Assembly: GCA_945643635.1 (NCBI GenBank)
Contig: CALZFC010000087.1
Location: 530,001 to 594,000 of the forward strand
Reading direction: 5' to 3'
Length of the DNA stretch: 64,000 bases
Source: Allodiplogaster sudhausi
Lineage: Eukaryota; Nematoda; Chromadorea; Rhabditida; Diplogasteridae
Shown here: piece by piece, positions 10,955-20,843 of the stretch
How positions within the stretch are numbered: the first letter of the stretch is position 1
How the letters are laid out: every line of letters starts with the position of its first letter
Program-made: the position numbers and the translations under genes
The notes under the pieces: generated by a model
What the model saw: the letters and a program-made list of their open reading frames with translations, nothing else
Database searches by the model: none
Told to the model about the DNA's origin: nothing

Positions 10955-12207
10955 TTCCGAGAGTGAAGAGCGACTGAGAATGAGGCGTGTCACTGACTTC
11001 TTCTGTACTCGGGAAGAGATGGAGAAGGCGCCTGGGGCACTGCCCCTTTTACTCTCTCCTTAGGACACTCTTCTCTTTCCTCTCTTCCCTTTCCTTCCCA
11101 CGATCAGTTGTTCATGATATACATACATATCACTCATTATGTCAGGGCTCGGATAGTTACTGACAGAATTCATTTTATATAAGGAGTGCAAACTCGCTAT
11201 TCTGGAGTCTGCGAAGGAAGCTGCCAAATCTATATTTTTCTGATTTCAAGAAATGAATGGTCATGATTGCAGGGATAGGAATTCTGAAGTTGTTTTGATC
11301 TGAGATTGTGGACTGAAATAAGAAGAGGAGACTAGGAGTAGCCATAGCATCCCTCATTCTATCGTTTTCTCTGCTTCCCTTTCACTATCTTCCCTTCACT
11401 CTTTTCTCTCCCGGTCGCCCTGGAATTCATCGTACAGCCAAGCGGTCCACCTGGTTGAAGGCAGCATTGCAGCTTACTCCTCAGTATATACAGATCATCT
11501 TCGAGCCACTCGAAATAGTACAGTTGAGTGAGATTGAGAGAAGAAGAAAGAGATTGGAAAGATAACTCCAGATGGCAAAAGACGAGCACATCGAGGAGAG
11601 GATCAGAGAGTGAGGAAAAGATAATAGAAATCGAATACAGAGAGATCGAGAGATAAACGAAAAGTCAAAGCAAACAATAGACCAAAGATTCTTTGAAGGA
11701 AATTGGTATAGTTAACGGAAGCATCAACTGCAAAAACATATGTAACTACATACACACATACATATGTATGTATGTATGTATATGTATGTACTAGATGCAT
11801 AAATATGTACATATATGTTTATGTATTTTCTTTTGTTTTCTCCTGTTAATCACTTCGACTCAACTTCATTCGGTCCCTACTACGATTGTCGTGTGAGATG
11901 GCGAGAGCAGTGTTCCAGGAATTTAAAAGTGTTGAATCATCTGTCACCTAACAATAAGATGCTTCCAGGAATTTAGTGGACTGTGGGAGAATGCCCAGTA
12001 AAAGGAAGACAAGAGGAGAATGGAACCCAAGTACAGACAAAGCCTCTCTTCATCTCTTTTTCTTCCATTATCTCTAAGTCTCTCAATTGTTCATTCTCTC
12101 TGATGAGATCTCGTATCCTTTCTTCAACTCCGTGTAAGCCTGTACAAAGAGGAGTAACAAGTTCCAAGCTTGCGTTTGCATATGAGCGAGTGAAGGAATG
12201 ACTGGTC
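10955..12207. other. interval between two KR|Q genes, no firm gene
   Basis: Holds the presumed promoter of the minus-strand secreted gene (about 10960-11060), CT- and AT-rich DNA, and a (GTAT)n-like microsatellite with ATGTATGTATG at about 11755-11800. A minus-strand segment near 12083-12140 reads AYTELKKGYEISSERMNN after a CAG acceptor, but an overlapping frame is equally open, so neither is called. Confidence 0.4.
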
Positions 12208-12214
12208 TATAAAA
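12208..12214 (+). promoter_or_regulatory. TATA box of the 124-aa KR|Q gene
   Basis: TATAAAA, in the context CTATAAAAGGATTCC, lies 158 bp upstream of the proposed start codon at 12372. Position and context are reasonable for a core promoter with a short 5' leader; function is inferred. Confidence 0.45.
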
Positions 12215-12371
12215 GGATTCCCATTGGAGAAAGGGAAAGACGAAGCTGAGAAGGGAGTTGGTAGCAGCTAGAAGAATTCGTTGATGGCATCCGACTCCGA
12301 GCTCCTTCTTCTTCTCTTTCTTTCTTTCTTCTCTCTCTGCCATTCCACCTCTTTTCCTACTGTTGGATCCA

Positions 12372-12529
12372 ATGGAACTGAGGTTGGTGCACTCGTTCAT
12401 CCTCTTCTTCTTCCTGATCATGGCAAATGTCAATTGATTCTCAGCTTCGCCATCTTCCTTTTATCTCTTCCCTTCTATTTTTTGTCTCGTCACTCTCTCC
12501 CTCTCTCTCTCTCTCTTTCTCTCTTTCTC

Positions 12530-12566
<37 letters not shown>

Positions 12567-13192
12567 TTCTCTCCCTCTTTCTATCTTGCTTCTATGTCAG
12601 CCAATATGCAAAAGGCGTCAAATTACGCGCAAGTTGGAAAGAGTGCGCAAGGCAGAGATTCTCTTTGTTGCATGCGAGGTGAGAGAGCAAAGGGAAAGGC
12701 AAAGAGTGAGGGAGTCGAGGGGGGGGGGGTTCTTCCGAGAGGGGGGGGGTTGTCATCTGAGGAGGGGCGTGCGTCTCAGAGTGTCAGACTTTCAATCACC
12801 AAGAATTAGTTCATATCCGAGGAATATTTAATCCCGATATGCGAGCGTTTTTTGGAACAATGGTGACAAAAGTTTGCACTTCGTGAATCTACGACACAAT
12901 CCGTTAACAAATAAAACAAGTCGTTTGTTATTTATAAATGAGTGATATCATGGACAGCGGAAGATGTTTGAATAAGTTCCTTTCTTCTGCCAGCTGACAA
13001 CTTCTGCCCCTTCCACAACTGCACTCGTTGTCCGTGCCAAACGCCAGTGGGGAGGATTCGGCTGCTGCGGCGCACCCATCATGCCAGTCTGCTGTGGCAT
13101 GCAGATTCCACCGCCTATAGTCAGCCTCTCTTCTTCTCATCTCTCTCTTCCCTTTCTCTTTCCCTCTCTCTCTCTCTTCCCTCTCTCTCTCT

Positions 13193-13232
<40 letters not shown>

Positions 13233-13429
13233 TGCAGATTATGCCCCCAATGATGTCGTCGTGCTGTGGTTGCTGCATGCCGGTGTGCATGCCAATGTGC
13301 ATGGGCCGTGGTTGTGGCTGCGGTGGCTTTGGTGGGTTCGGAATGGGCGGATTCGGATTCGGCAGAAAGAAGCGGGCGGCTCTCCTCAGCAGGGACGCGC
13401 CCGTACTCAGATTGACTTATCAGCCTTGA
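12372..13429 (+). CDS. secreted Cys/Gly-rich 124-aa precursor with KR|Q and GRKKR sites
   Basis: Three exons join in phase 0: 12372-12428, 12994-13119 and 13238-13429. Exon 1 is a signal peptide, MELRLVHSFILFFFLIMAN. Exon 2 gives a short Ser/Thr-rich propeptide, a dibasic site VRAKRQ, and the start of the mature part, WGGFGCCGAPIMPVCCGMQ. Exon 3 carries CCGCCMPVCMPMCMGRGCGC, a Gly-Phe-rich stretch, then GFGFGRKKR, which would allow convertase cleavage and C-terminal amidation, and a short tail ending TYQP. The mature chain would have an N-terminal Gln able to form pyroglutamate. It is likely a secreted disulphide-rich peptide or cuticle-type protein; function is unknown. Intron 1 holds a CT tract and the possible alternative exons at 12601-12809. 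The downstream neighbour at 14409 has the same architecture. Confidence 0.65.
12601..12809 (+). other. possible alternative exons of the 124-aa KR|Q gene
   Basis: After the CT tract, 12601-12678 follows a CAG acceptor and ends at GAG|GTGAGA. 12780-12809 follows CTCAG and ends in TAG. Both are phase 0 with exon 1 (12372-12428), giving a 54-aa basic secreted peptide containing CKRRQITRKLERVRKAEIL. Two poly-G runs (about 10 and 9 G) lie between the exons. This may be alternative splicing or chance. Confidence 0.3.
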
Positions 13430-14408
13430 TCCGCTACAATCTAAATTATTTCCTCTTCTTTCTCTCTTTACTTTATTGTTTTAACCATTAATGTTATGCT
13501 TAGTTTGGAACGATGCAATGATTATTCATAACATAATATTCGATTTCCGGTTACGAAGTTGTCATGGCCTAAGTGTTAATGAATAAATGACATCATGCAA
13601 TGCATTTTTAAATATACAAAACAGTAGCAACCCAAAATGAAAAAGTTCATTGTGTTCTCAAGCGAGTGAGGCTTTGTAGGAATTCGGAGCAGAAATGAGA
13701 ACTTCTTGGAGACGAGGAGGAGTGGCACTGCACACACTTCTCATTCCAATTCAATGAACGACTGCCCTCTGTAAGCTTTGATTTCCTGCCCTCTTTCACT
13801 CTTTCTCTCCCACTCTTCCTTTCAGTCTCTCTCTCTCTCTCTCTCTTTCTCTTTCTCTCTCACTCTCTCATTTTCTCTGCCACCTCTCACGTCGTTCTGT
13901 CTCTCTCCTCTTTTCATTCACTTTTTAATGCCGTCCTCTTCACTCTCATCGTCAAACAATGACTGGTATCGAAAGAGAAATGGAGAATGTAACCTGGAGA
14001 AACATGACGTCGACACCGAAAGCATAGCGGTAGATCGGAAGACTGAAGTGACGAGAGAGTAAAGAGAGAAGAAAGTAGATAGAGCGAGAGGAAAGACGAG
14101 ATCCTCAGATCTGCCCTGAGGGTGCAGTCGCCTATGTTCATCCCCTCTTACTCTCTGATCTCTCTCTCTCTCTATCTTTTCCTCTCCCTCTCTACCTTGC
14201 TTTTTGCCAGCAACGTAGAGCGGGTCTCCGAGAGGCGAAGGAGTACATAAGCTCGAGGATTATCTTGAATTGCCACCGCGCACTACAAATCTCGACCTTC
14301 CTTCATTGAACCAAAGATTTTCATCGTTATTCTACTCTTTCATTTCTTCGTTGATTGAAGTAGTCCAATGACATAGAGATAAGAAAGAATATTGAATCAG
14401 GATCAAAG
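13430..14408. other. intergenic interval with CT tracts
   Basis: AT-rich 3' flank, CT tracts at about 13795-13915 and 14155-14195. Two short open segments look protein-like (13929-14062, reading NNDWYRKRNGECNLEKHD; and about 14212-14310, reading QRRAGLREAKEYISSRII after a CCAG acceptor). Neither can be joined to a gene. Confidence 0.4.
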
Positions 14409-16026
14409 ATGGGCAGGTCCAAGATGGCAATTTCTCTTCTCACCCTTCTTCATCTCACCCATGCAGCTGAACCGGTCTGATTTATTTTTTTCGGTGCCTA
14501 GCATACTTCTGAACGCAGCTTTGCCTTCTTAATTGACATAGAGGTGACTGATCTGACCCTCGATAATCTTCCTCTTCTCAGTCATCAAACTCGTCTGATG
14601 CAACAGTCCGCTGCAAACGTCAAGGAGGATGGGGATGTGGAGGATTCTACGTCTCCCCCCTCTCATATGTCAGAGCATATTCATTTTTAGCCGTTTCAAT
14701 GCCATTCTAAAGTTTTCATACTAAGAAAGTATTCGACGAAAAAATAACTTATTTTTTTTATATTCCCATACGATCAAGTCTAAAAGATTGATTAAAAGTG
14801 GTCCTGCTTTACGAAATTCAGTATTTAGGTAGAAATTAGCATTTGTGTTTTTAATTTGGTAGAAAACGTCTCTGTCGATGCGTCCGGTTTACGCTCAAAT
14901 CCATGCAAGGAGTGCCAACGGGTGGGAAGAAGAGGCAATTTCTGCCTGTCCTGTCCACTTAGCCCCCCATTATCACCAAGGGATGAGAGATACAGAAGTT
15001 AGAGAAAAGCGAGACAATGAAAGAACTTGAGAGAGGTTAGTTACACATGCGCCACAAATTTTAAATTTTGTAGCGGGACCGAAATCGCGCTTTCAGTTGT
15101 GAGTTTTGCACCATTTGCAACTTGGTTTTGTCAGATTTTTCTTTCATCGGATACTTCCTTTAAGAAAGTGGTGCTTATATGGATCCTTTCTCTCTTGGCC
15201 TCTCTTCTCGTTCTCACTATCTCATTTTAATGTCCCATTGTAGAATCTTATGATAATATGATGCAGTCTCTAGAAGTTGTCTCTACTGAACAGTGAAGGA
15301 CTGCGGGAGTATCCTCTGTTGCAGACGTCGTGCGCTGCGCCGTGTATGCCAGCCTGCCGCCCCTCCTGCCTGGCCGCAGTCGCCCCGCCCCCTCCGGCTT
15401 GTTCTCCAGTCTGCATGCCCACTTGTGCCCCAGCCTGCGTGGCGCTGGCCCCGCCCCCTCCTCCTAAAGCCTGCGCTCCGTCTTGCATGCCAACCTGCTC
15501 GCCCACTTGCATCAACATCCATGTAAGTCATCGTTGCTATGCATACTCTATATTTTTGAAGGATGGTCAATTGACCCTGACAAAGACTGATGTGAGATAA
15601 TAATGCGGACTCTCTGCTGCAGATGAATGTGATCCAGCCGATTCGAGTGGTCGCCCCTCCCCCTCCAGCTCCAGTGTGTCCCCCCGTGTGCATGCCTACC
15701 TGTGCCCCCGCTTGCCTCGCCGTAGCCCCGCCCCCTGCCCTAATATGCATCCCTTGATGTATGCCGAGATGTGCCCCAGCCTGCGTCGCCCCGCCCCCCC
15801 CCCATTGTGTCCCCCGGTCTGCCAGCCTTCGTGCGCCCCTTCGTGTGTCCGCACGATGGCCCCCCTGTACTCGCCTGGCTCGGCCTGCCCCCAACCCTGT
15901 CTGCCCTCGTGCTCCCCTGGCTGCATCTCATACTTCGCCGCTGTGGCTGCCGCCCCTCCTCCATCCGTCTGCCCTCCCCCCTGCCTTCCCTCTTGCAATC
16001 CTTCCTGTGTGGCAGCATGGAGATGA
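14409..16026 (+). CDS. secreted Cys-Pro repeat protein with KR|Q cleavage site, 235 aa
   Basis: Five exons in phase 0: 14409-14474 (signal peptide MGRSKMAISLLTLLHLTHAA), 14582-14668, 15325-15522, 15623-15721 and 15769-16026. Exon 2 has the cleavage site VRCKRQGGWGCGGF. Exons 3-5 encode at least six copies of a repeat of the form CxPxCxPxCxPxC, for example CMPTCAPACVA and CLPSCSPGC, separated by Ala/Pro linkers such as APPPP. The last intron is only 47 nt (15722-15768). It removes an in-frame TGA (15752-15754) and the phase change at the poly-C tract, so I prefer it to a broken gene. Likely an extracellular cross-linked structural protein, related in plan to the gene at 12372. Exon 3 choice is supported by phase and repeat content; the 656-bp second intron has no better candidate. 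Confidence 0.65.
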
Positions 16027-16469
16027 TCATTCAGATCAGGCCCTCTCATAACTCTCTTTTTCTCCTCTCTCTCTCTCTCTCTATGCTCTTTCACTCCTCT
16101 CTCTATGCTCTCTCTTTCTCTGCCCTCTCTTTCTCTGCTCTCTCTCTCTATATATGCTCTCTCTTCTTCTATCGCTTCTCTCTCATATTTTCCATGACTG
16201 ACTGACTACATGTATGTACATACAGTGATTAGGATGTGAAATGTCTTGTTGTCCTGTTGATGATAACATCAATTTATTATGATCACACAGAACATTCTTG
16301 TCACAATTAATATAACATATTTCTAGGTATTGAGTAAGTGTAGAATCGTCTCGTATAATCTCAAGTAGAAACGGTTGACAGGCAGGAACGGGGATAAAAG
16401 CACGCTGGGATAACAGAAAGGCAACCAGATTCGGTGTTCATGAAGAAGAATCGACAAGAAGCAAGGCAC
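16027..16469. other. 3' flank with CT tract
   Basis: CT-rich DNA to about 16185 including TCTATATATGCTCTC, then AT-rich sequence with no supported exon. Confidence 0.5.
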
Positions 16470-16854
16470 GGAGTGGAGAGAGTCAGAGAAGTCAGAGAGG
16501 GCGAGAGAGGAAAAGTCTATCCACGGAGTGGAGAGAGTCAGAGAAGTCAGAGAGGGCGAGAGAGGAGAAGTCTATCCACGGAGTGGAGAGAGTCAGAGAA
16601 GTCAGAGAGGGCGAGAGAGGAGAAGTCTATCCACGGAGTGGAGAGAGTCAGAGAAGTCAGAGAGGGCGAGAGAGGAGAAGTCTATCCACGGAGTGGAGAG
16701 AGTCAAAGAAGTCAGAGAGGGCGAGAGAGAAGAAGTCTATCCACGGAGTGGAGAGAGTCAGAGAATTCAGAGAGGACGAGAGAGAAGAAGTCTATCCACG
16801 GAGTGGAGAGAATCAGAGAAGTCAGAGAGGACGAGAGATGAAGAAGTCTATCCA
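16470..16854. repeat. 55-bp minisatellite, 7 copies
   Basis: Units start GGAGTGGAGAGAGTCAGAG at 16470, 16525, 16580, 16635, 16690, 16745 and 16800. Each ends with GTCTATCCAC, which at the right edge is the end of the Pmp3 coding sequence read on the other strand. Confidence 0.95.
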
Positions 16855-17251
16855 CGGAAGAAGCAGTACCAGAGAGCATGGATGATCGCGGGGACGTAGA
16901 AGAAGAAGCAGAGGATGATGTTGATGGCCACGTGAATGTTGCAGTCGCTGCCATGAATGAAGATCGCCAGGGGCTGGAAAGGGAGTGATCTTTCTCGCTC
17001 TCTCCTCTCTCTCTCTCTCTCTCTTTATCTTTCTCTCTCTCTGTCCCTTTCTTTCTATTTCAGAATAAAAAGCAATAACATCATTTAACTTACCCTCAAG
17101 GAAGGAATAACTCATGACAGAACTCTGTTCTACGATTTGAAAGCAGTGCAATGAGTACCATTAGTGCATCATCCTTAGTAAGGAACGGAAAACTGACAGG
17201 CAAGAAAATAGCAAGGATGAGTTCGATGATCTGCTGAACTTCCAGTGCCAT
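16848..17251 (-). CDS. Pmp3/UPF0057 family plasma-membrane proteolipid, 59 aa
   Basis: Exon 1 is 17251-17198 ([18 protein letters not shown]) and ends at donor GTCAGT. Exon 2 is 16973-16848 after TTCCAG and ends RG, TAG. Both are phase 0. The protein has the two hydrophobic helices of the family: [14 protein letters not shown], then a Cys-containing turn ([14 protein letters not shown]) and a second helix ending [14 protein letters not shown], matching the family pattern YIPGIIHALY. Yeast Pmp3 relatives modulate membrane potential and salt tolerance; the role in worms is not settled. Length is normal for the family. The stop codon falls in the last unit of the 55-bp minisatellite. The 224-bp intron contains a CT/GA tract. 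The gene is easily missed because of its size. Confidence 0.9.
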
Positions 17252-17616
17252 TGTGATACTAAAGAAGAGAGAAACAGAAATGGGAACAACTCAAAACAGG
17301 CACGGGATTATGCGACTGACTCATCTTCAAAGAAACACGAATAAACCGACACGCACTCTCCATTCCCCTCTCTCGCTTTCCCTCTCTGTCGCTCTGTCTC
17401 CCTCTCCCTCTCATTCTATATGTTTCTCTCTGTGTCTCAATCTCTCTCTCTCTCTCTATGGTTCTCTCACAGAATTGTTGTAACTGCTATCGCGAGGCAA
17501 CGGCACATTTCCGAGCACTTTGAGTCGGTTGATCAGTAAAAGAAATGGACGGTTGAGAGGGTGAAGAGCGAGAAGTGAAAAGGGGGGGGGGGAGGGAGAA
17601 CGAGAGGTATTGTGCC

Positions 17617-17651
<35 letters not shown>

Positions 17652-18344
17652 GACAGAGAGAGAGAGAGTGAGAGAGAGATGGGATGAGAGTGTAGGGGAA
17701 TCCATCGATTGCTGTCAGCCACTCTCACCGATCCCTCTTCTTTCATCTACCACTGCTTTCACAACTTCCATCCTTCTGCTGTTACTCTTCTCTCGGCAGT
17801 TGTCTTTTTGTCTTTTCCTTTTCCACTACCCGGGAAAACGCATAACACTTCAAAACAATTGTTTGCAGATTGACAGCTAACACAGATTTTGTATGAGAAT
17901 ATGGATATTCAGTGAATGGATAAAAAAGGATTGAAGAGTGAGCGAAGGACAAGGACCGGGAGGATATGGCAAGAACTGGTAACGGCGTCTGATACTCTCA
18001 CCAGTGTGGTTACAGTACTTGTGATTATTGCATGCAATGCAAATAACCGTATAAAACAGACTTCTATTTTATTCTATTTTAAATTAAACAAAATTAAAGG
18101 CTAAAAGGAGAGGGAGAGCATGTCGAAAGTGGGAAACAGGAAATAACAAGAAGAAATATACTGCTAGTCAAATTGATAGAAATGAAAATTTCAGCAATGG
18201 ACATTTCTTGGGTGGAGTCAACAGCAATTCAATTGGTTGAAGGAAAATGAACAGGAAAGAAATGGAGAGAGAAAGAGAGAAAGAAAGTGAGAAAAGGCTG
18301 CAAACAATGGGAACGAAGAAACGAGAAAGAAATAAAGAAAGTGC

Positions 18345-18351
18345 TATAAAA
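18345..18351 (+). promoter_or_regulatory. TATA-like site without an assigned gene
   Basis: TATAAAA in the context GCTATAAAAGGAAG, nearly the same context as the site upstream of the 124-aa secreted gene. No gene can be assigned downstream, so this may be chance in AT-rich DNA. Confidence 0.2.
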
Positions 18352-18779
18352 GGAAGAAGAAGACAACAATCTCGTTCCTCACATGTAAGGTTGCCCAACG
18401 ACACTCTTTACTGAGAAATTGAAGTGCAGAGAGGCCACTCAAATATCGCTAATTTCTTAGGTGCATACAAGTTTACCTCTCGCTCTCTCGCTCGCTCGCT
18501 CTCTCTCTTTCTCATTCCCCTTTCTCTTTTTCTCTATTTCTCTCTATGTCTTTCTCTCTCACTCTCTCTTTCTTTCTCTCTCCCCCTTATCTTTAATTCT
18601 CTTTCTGTCTCTCTCTAGCTCTTTTTTGATACTTATTTTTCCACTCTACCAGCCTTATTGAACTGGAAATGTTTAGCAGTATTGTTAAACCTTTAGCACT
18701 TTTCTTCTATGTCCTCTTCTCCTCAATATCTCCCAATTCCTACCAATATCTTTCGCTATTGCTTTCTTTCTTTCTCTTT

Positions 18780-18990
18780 CGCTCGCCTTCTCCTTTTCCA
18801 CTTCTCCACTCTGCTACTCTCCTCTCTCTTTCGCTCGCTCTCTCCTTTTCCACTTCTCCACTCTGCTACTCTCCTCTCTCTTTCTCTCGCCCTCTCCTTT
18901 TCCACTTCTCCACTCCGCTATTCTCCTCTCTCTTTCTCTCGCCCTCTCCTTTTCCACTTCTCCACTCCGCTACTCTCCTCTCTCTTGTGA
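18780..18990. repeat. 52-bp CT-rich minisatellite, 4 copies
   Basis: Repeat unit contains CTCCTTTTCCACTTCTCCAC at about 52-bp spacing (starting near 18792, 18844, 18896, 18948). Confidence 0.85.
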
Positions 18991-19564
18991 GCATCTAATT
19001 GTGGGCCGTTCATCAGAGACTGTCAAAAGTGAGTTGACTGTCATCAGCAAAACATACAGGAGTAAACGGCCAGAAAAGTTGAGATTACATAATGTCAAAT
19101 CACTTAAGATTTCTCTTTACCTGTCAAGATTTCATATTCTCACAATAGCATTTCAAAATGAATAAAGAATTAAATACAATTGAAGTTGAACTCGTAATGA
19201 CATACATTAGATTATCATTATTTTAGTGCTCGCACATCGAAACTTCGAGTGAAAGACAAGATATGTATGTGTGTATGTACATAGAAGCCCCCTTCCTGTC
19301 TTGCGACCCACTCTCTCTCTCCCTCTGTGTCTCTCTCCCTCTGTGTCTCTCATTGTCTCTTCCTCTCTGTCGCTCTGTGTCTCGCACTTACTTTTGCTTT
19401 CTCTCACTCACTTTCTCTCACAAAGTTCCATTCTTCACAACGAAGTCTGCTGCTTTCATACTCTCCCTTTCTTGCAGCAATTTTCGTTTTACTTTAATCT
19501 TTATATTGACATGATCTCTCCTTTTTCCGTTCTCTCTCCTCTTTCTTCTTCTTTGCCTGTCGCA

Positions 19565-19708
19565 ATGATATCTTTTCCTTCTCTGCCAACATTCCTTCTT
19601 CTCTCCTTTCTTCTTCTCTTCTCATGTTGTCTGAGTACAGCATCTGATGATAGCCTTAGTAGCTGCTATTTCGAAGCCAGAAAAGAAGAAGAAGAAGCAT
19701 TTGATTAG
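19565..19708 (+). CDS. possible small secreted peptide, 47 aa
   Basis: ATG-initiated frame of 47 codons. Residues 1-26 look like a signal peptide with hydrophobic core FLLLSFLLLF followed by SCCLSTA. The remainder, SDDSLSSCYFEARKEEEE, is acidic with one Cys. CT-rich DNA readily mimics hydrophobic cores, so the call is tentative. No family recognised. Confidence 0.25.
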   Translation: MISFPSLPTFLLLSFLLLFSCCLSTASDDSLSSCYFEARKEEEEAFD

Positions 19709-20265
19709 CAACGAATGTCGTCTCTAGTGAATTCCAGGCATCTTTCCTTCTTCTGTCCAGCTCTTTTCCTCAGCCATCGCTTCAATATTACATTGCTCTA
19801 AATTCAAAGAGAACAAAAGAACCCTAGTAATCCACCCAGCTTATGAAGGATTCAAATAGAAATATTGATTTCCTACATTTTCAGATTAAAGAAATATTTC
19901 CATGTTGGAGACGAAGAAAATGAGTTTTTAAAAAACGCTTGACAAACGGAAGGAAAACGTTGATATTGGCACACTATTGCATTTTCCTCTTCAATGTCAT
20001 CCAGAAAGCTATGATGGGCATTTTAATCTTTTTTTTTTACACAAAGCCCGATACTGATTAGCTTAAACATAAATAGCACCGCATTCCATCTATCCGAAGA
20101 GGACAGTTCATTGAAGGTAAAGGTGAACATTGTGGCGAAAATTCAGTATTAGATCAGAGTTTATATAACGAAAAGAGTACAATCAAGTACAAAATGCAAA
20201 ATAGATACGTTGTAAGATATGATGAAACTGTTAGGGTGGAAATTTCAGTTTCTCTCTACTAACAA

Positions 20266-20781
20266 ATGGCGTATGGTCGACTCACTTCCATCCCCTTAAG
20301 TCAAGGCCTTTTCAGTACCCTTTTCCCTTCCCTCTCCCTCTCGTCTGCTTCTCTGTGCTCTACTCTCTCTTCCTCTGCCATCCGCTTCTCTTCCTTCCGT
20401 TCCTCTGATCTACACACAGTTCGCCGTCCACAACTTCTTCCGAAGCCTACGAAATGCCCTGACTTCGGAGTGATGCACACGGATTATATGCTGGAAGTGG
20501 AATACGCTGAGGGGGGTTGGGGCAAGCCGCTGATCCGCCCCTACGAGGAAATCCAGCTCGACCCCATGGCCAAGGTATTCATTTTCAGAGGGCGCTTATA
20601 ATGGCACTCTGCAAGAACTTGCTTGCCTTGGCAGGTTCTGCACTACGCGACTTCAGTCTTCGAAGGACTGAAGGCCTTCCGAGGATCTGACGACAAGATA
20701 CGGGTCTTCCGCATTGACGAGAACATGAAACGGATGGTGAAGTCTGCCAAGCGAGCCACTCTCCCGGTCAGTCTCCACCCA

Positions 20782-20843
<62 letters not shown>

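Larger units (their letters stand above)
17252..20265. other. 3-kb interval rich in CT and GA tracts, no firm gene
   Basis: CT tract 17365-17455, GA tract with poly-G 17580-17690, AT-rich DNA, a TATAAAA site at 18345-18351, CT tract 18480-18620, a 52-bp repeat at 18780-18990, CT tract 19310-19425, then AT-rich DNA to 20265. One small signal-peptide-like frame (19565-19708) is listed separately. Confidence 0.5.

Noticed and set aside
11973..12433. Two overlapping minus-strand frames, one coiled-coil-like
   Set aside because: Both frames are equally open in GA-rich DNA and neither has a family match or a complete exon set.
12281..12682. Frame starting MASDSELLLLLFLSFF as a secreted protein
   Set aside because: It overlaps the better signal-peptide start at 12372 in another frame and runs into the CT microsatellite.
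15746..15760. Selenocysteine or readthrough at TGA in the Cys-Pro repeat gene
   Set aside because: A 47-nt intron explains both the TGA and the later frame change; no SECIS-like structure was seen in the 3' flank.
642..16854. Minisatellites considered as CRISPR arrays
   Set aside because: Units are contiguous without unique spacers, and the genome is eukaryotic.
16434..16899. Three overlapping plus-strand frames through the 55-bp repeat
   Set aside because: All three frames are open because the unit has no plus-strand stops, and the minus-strand Pmp3 gene ends there. No start context or family support.
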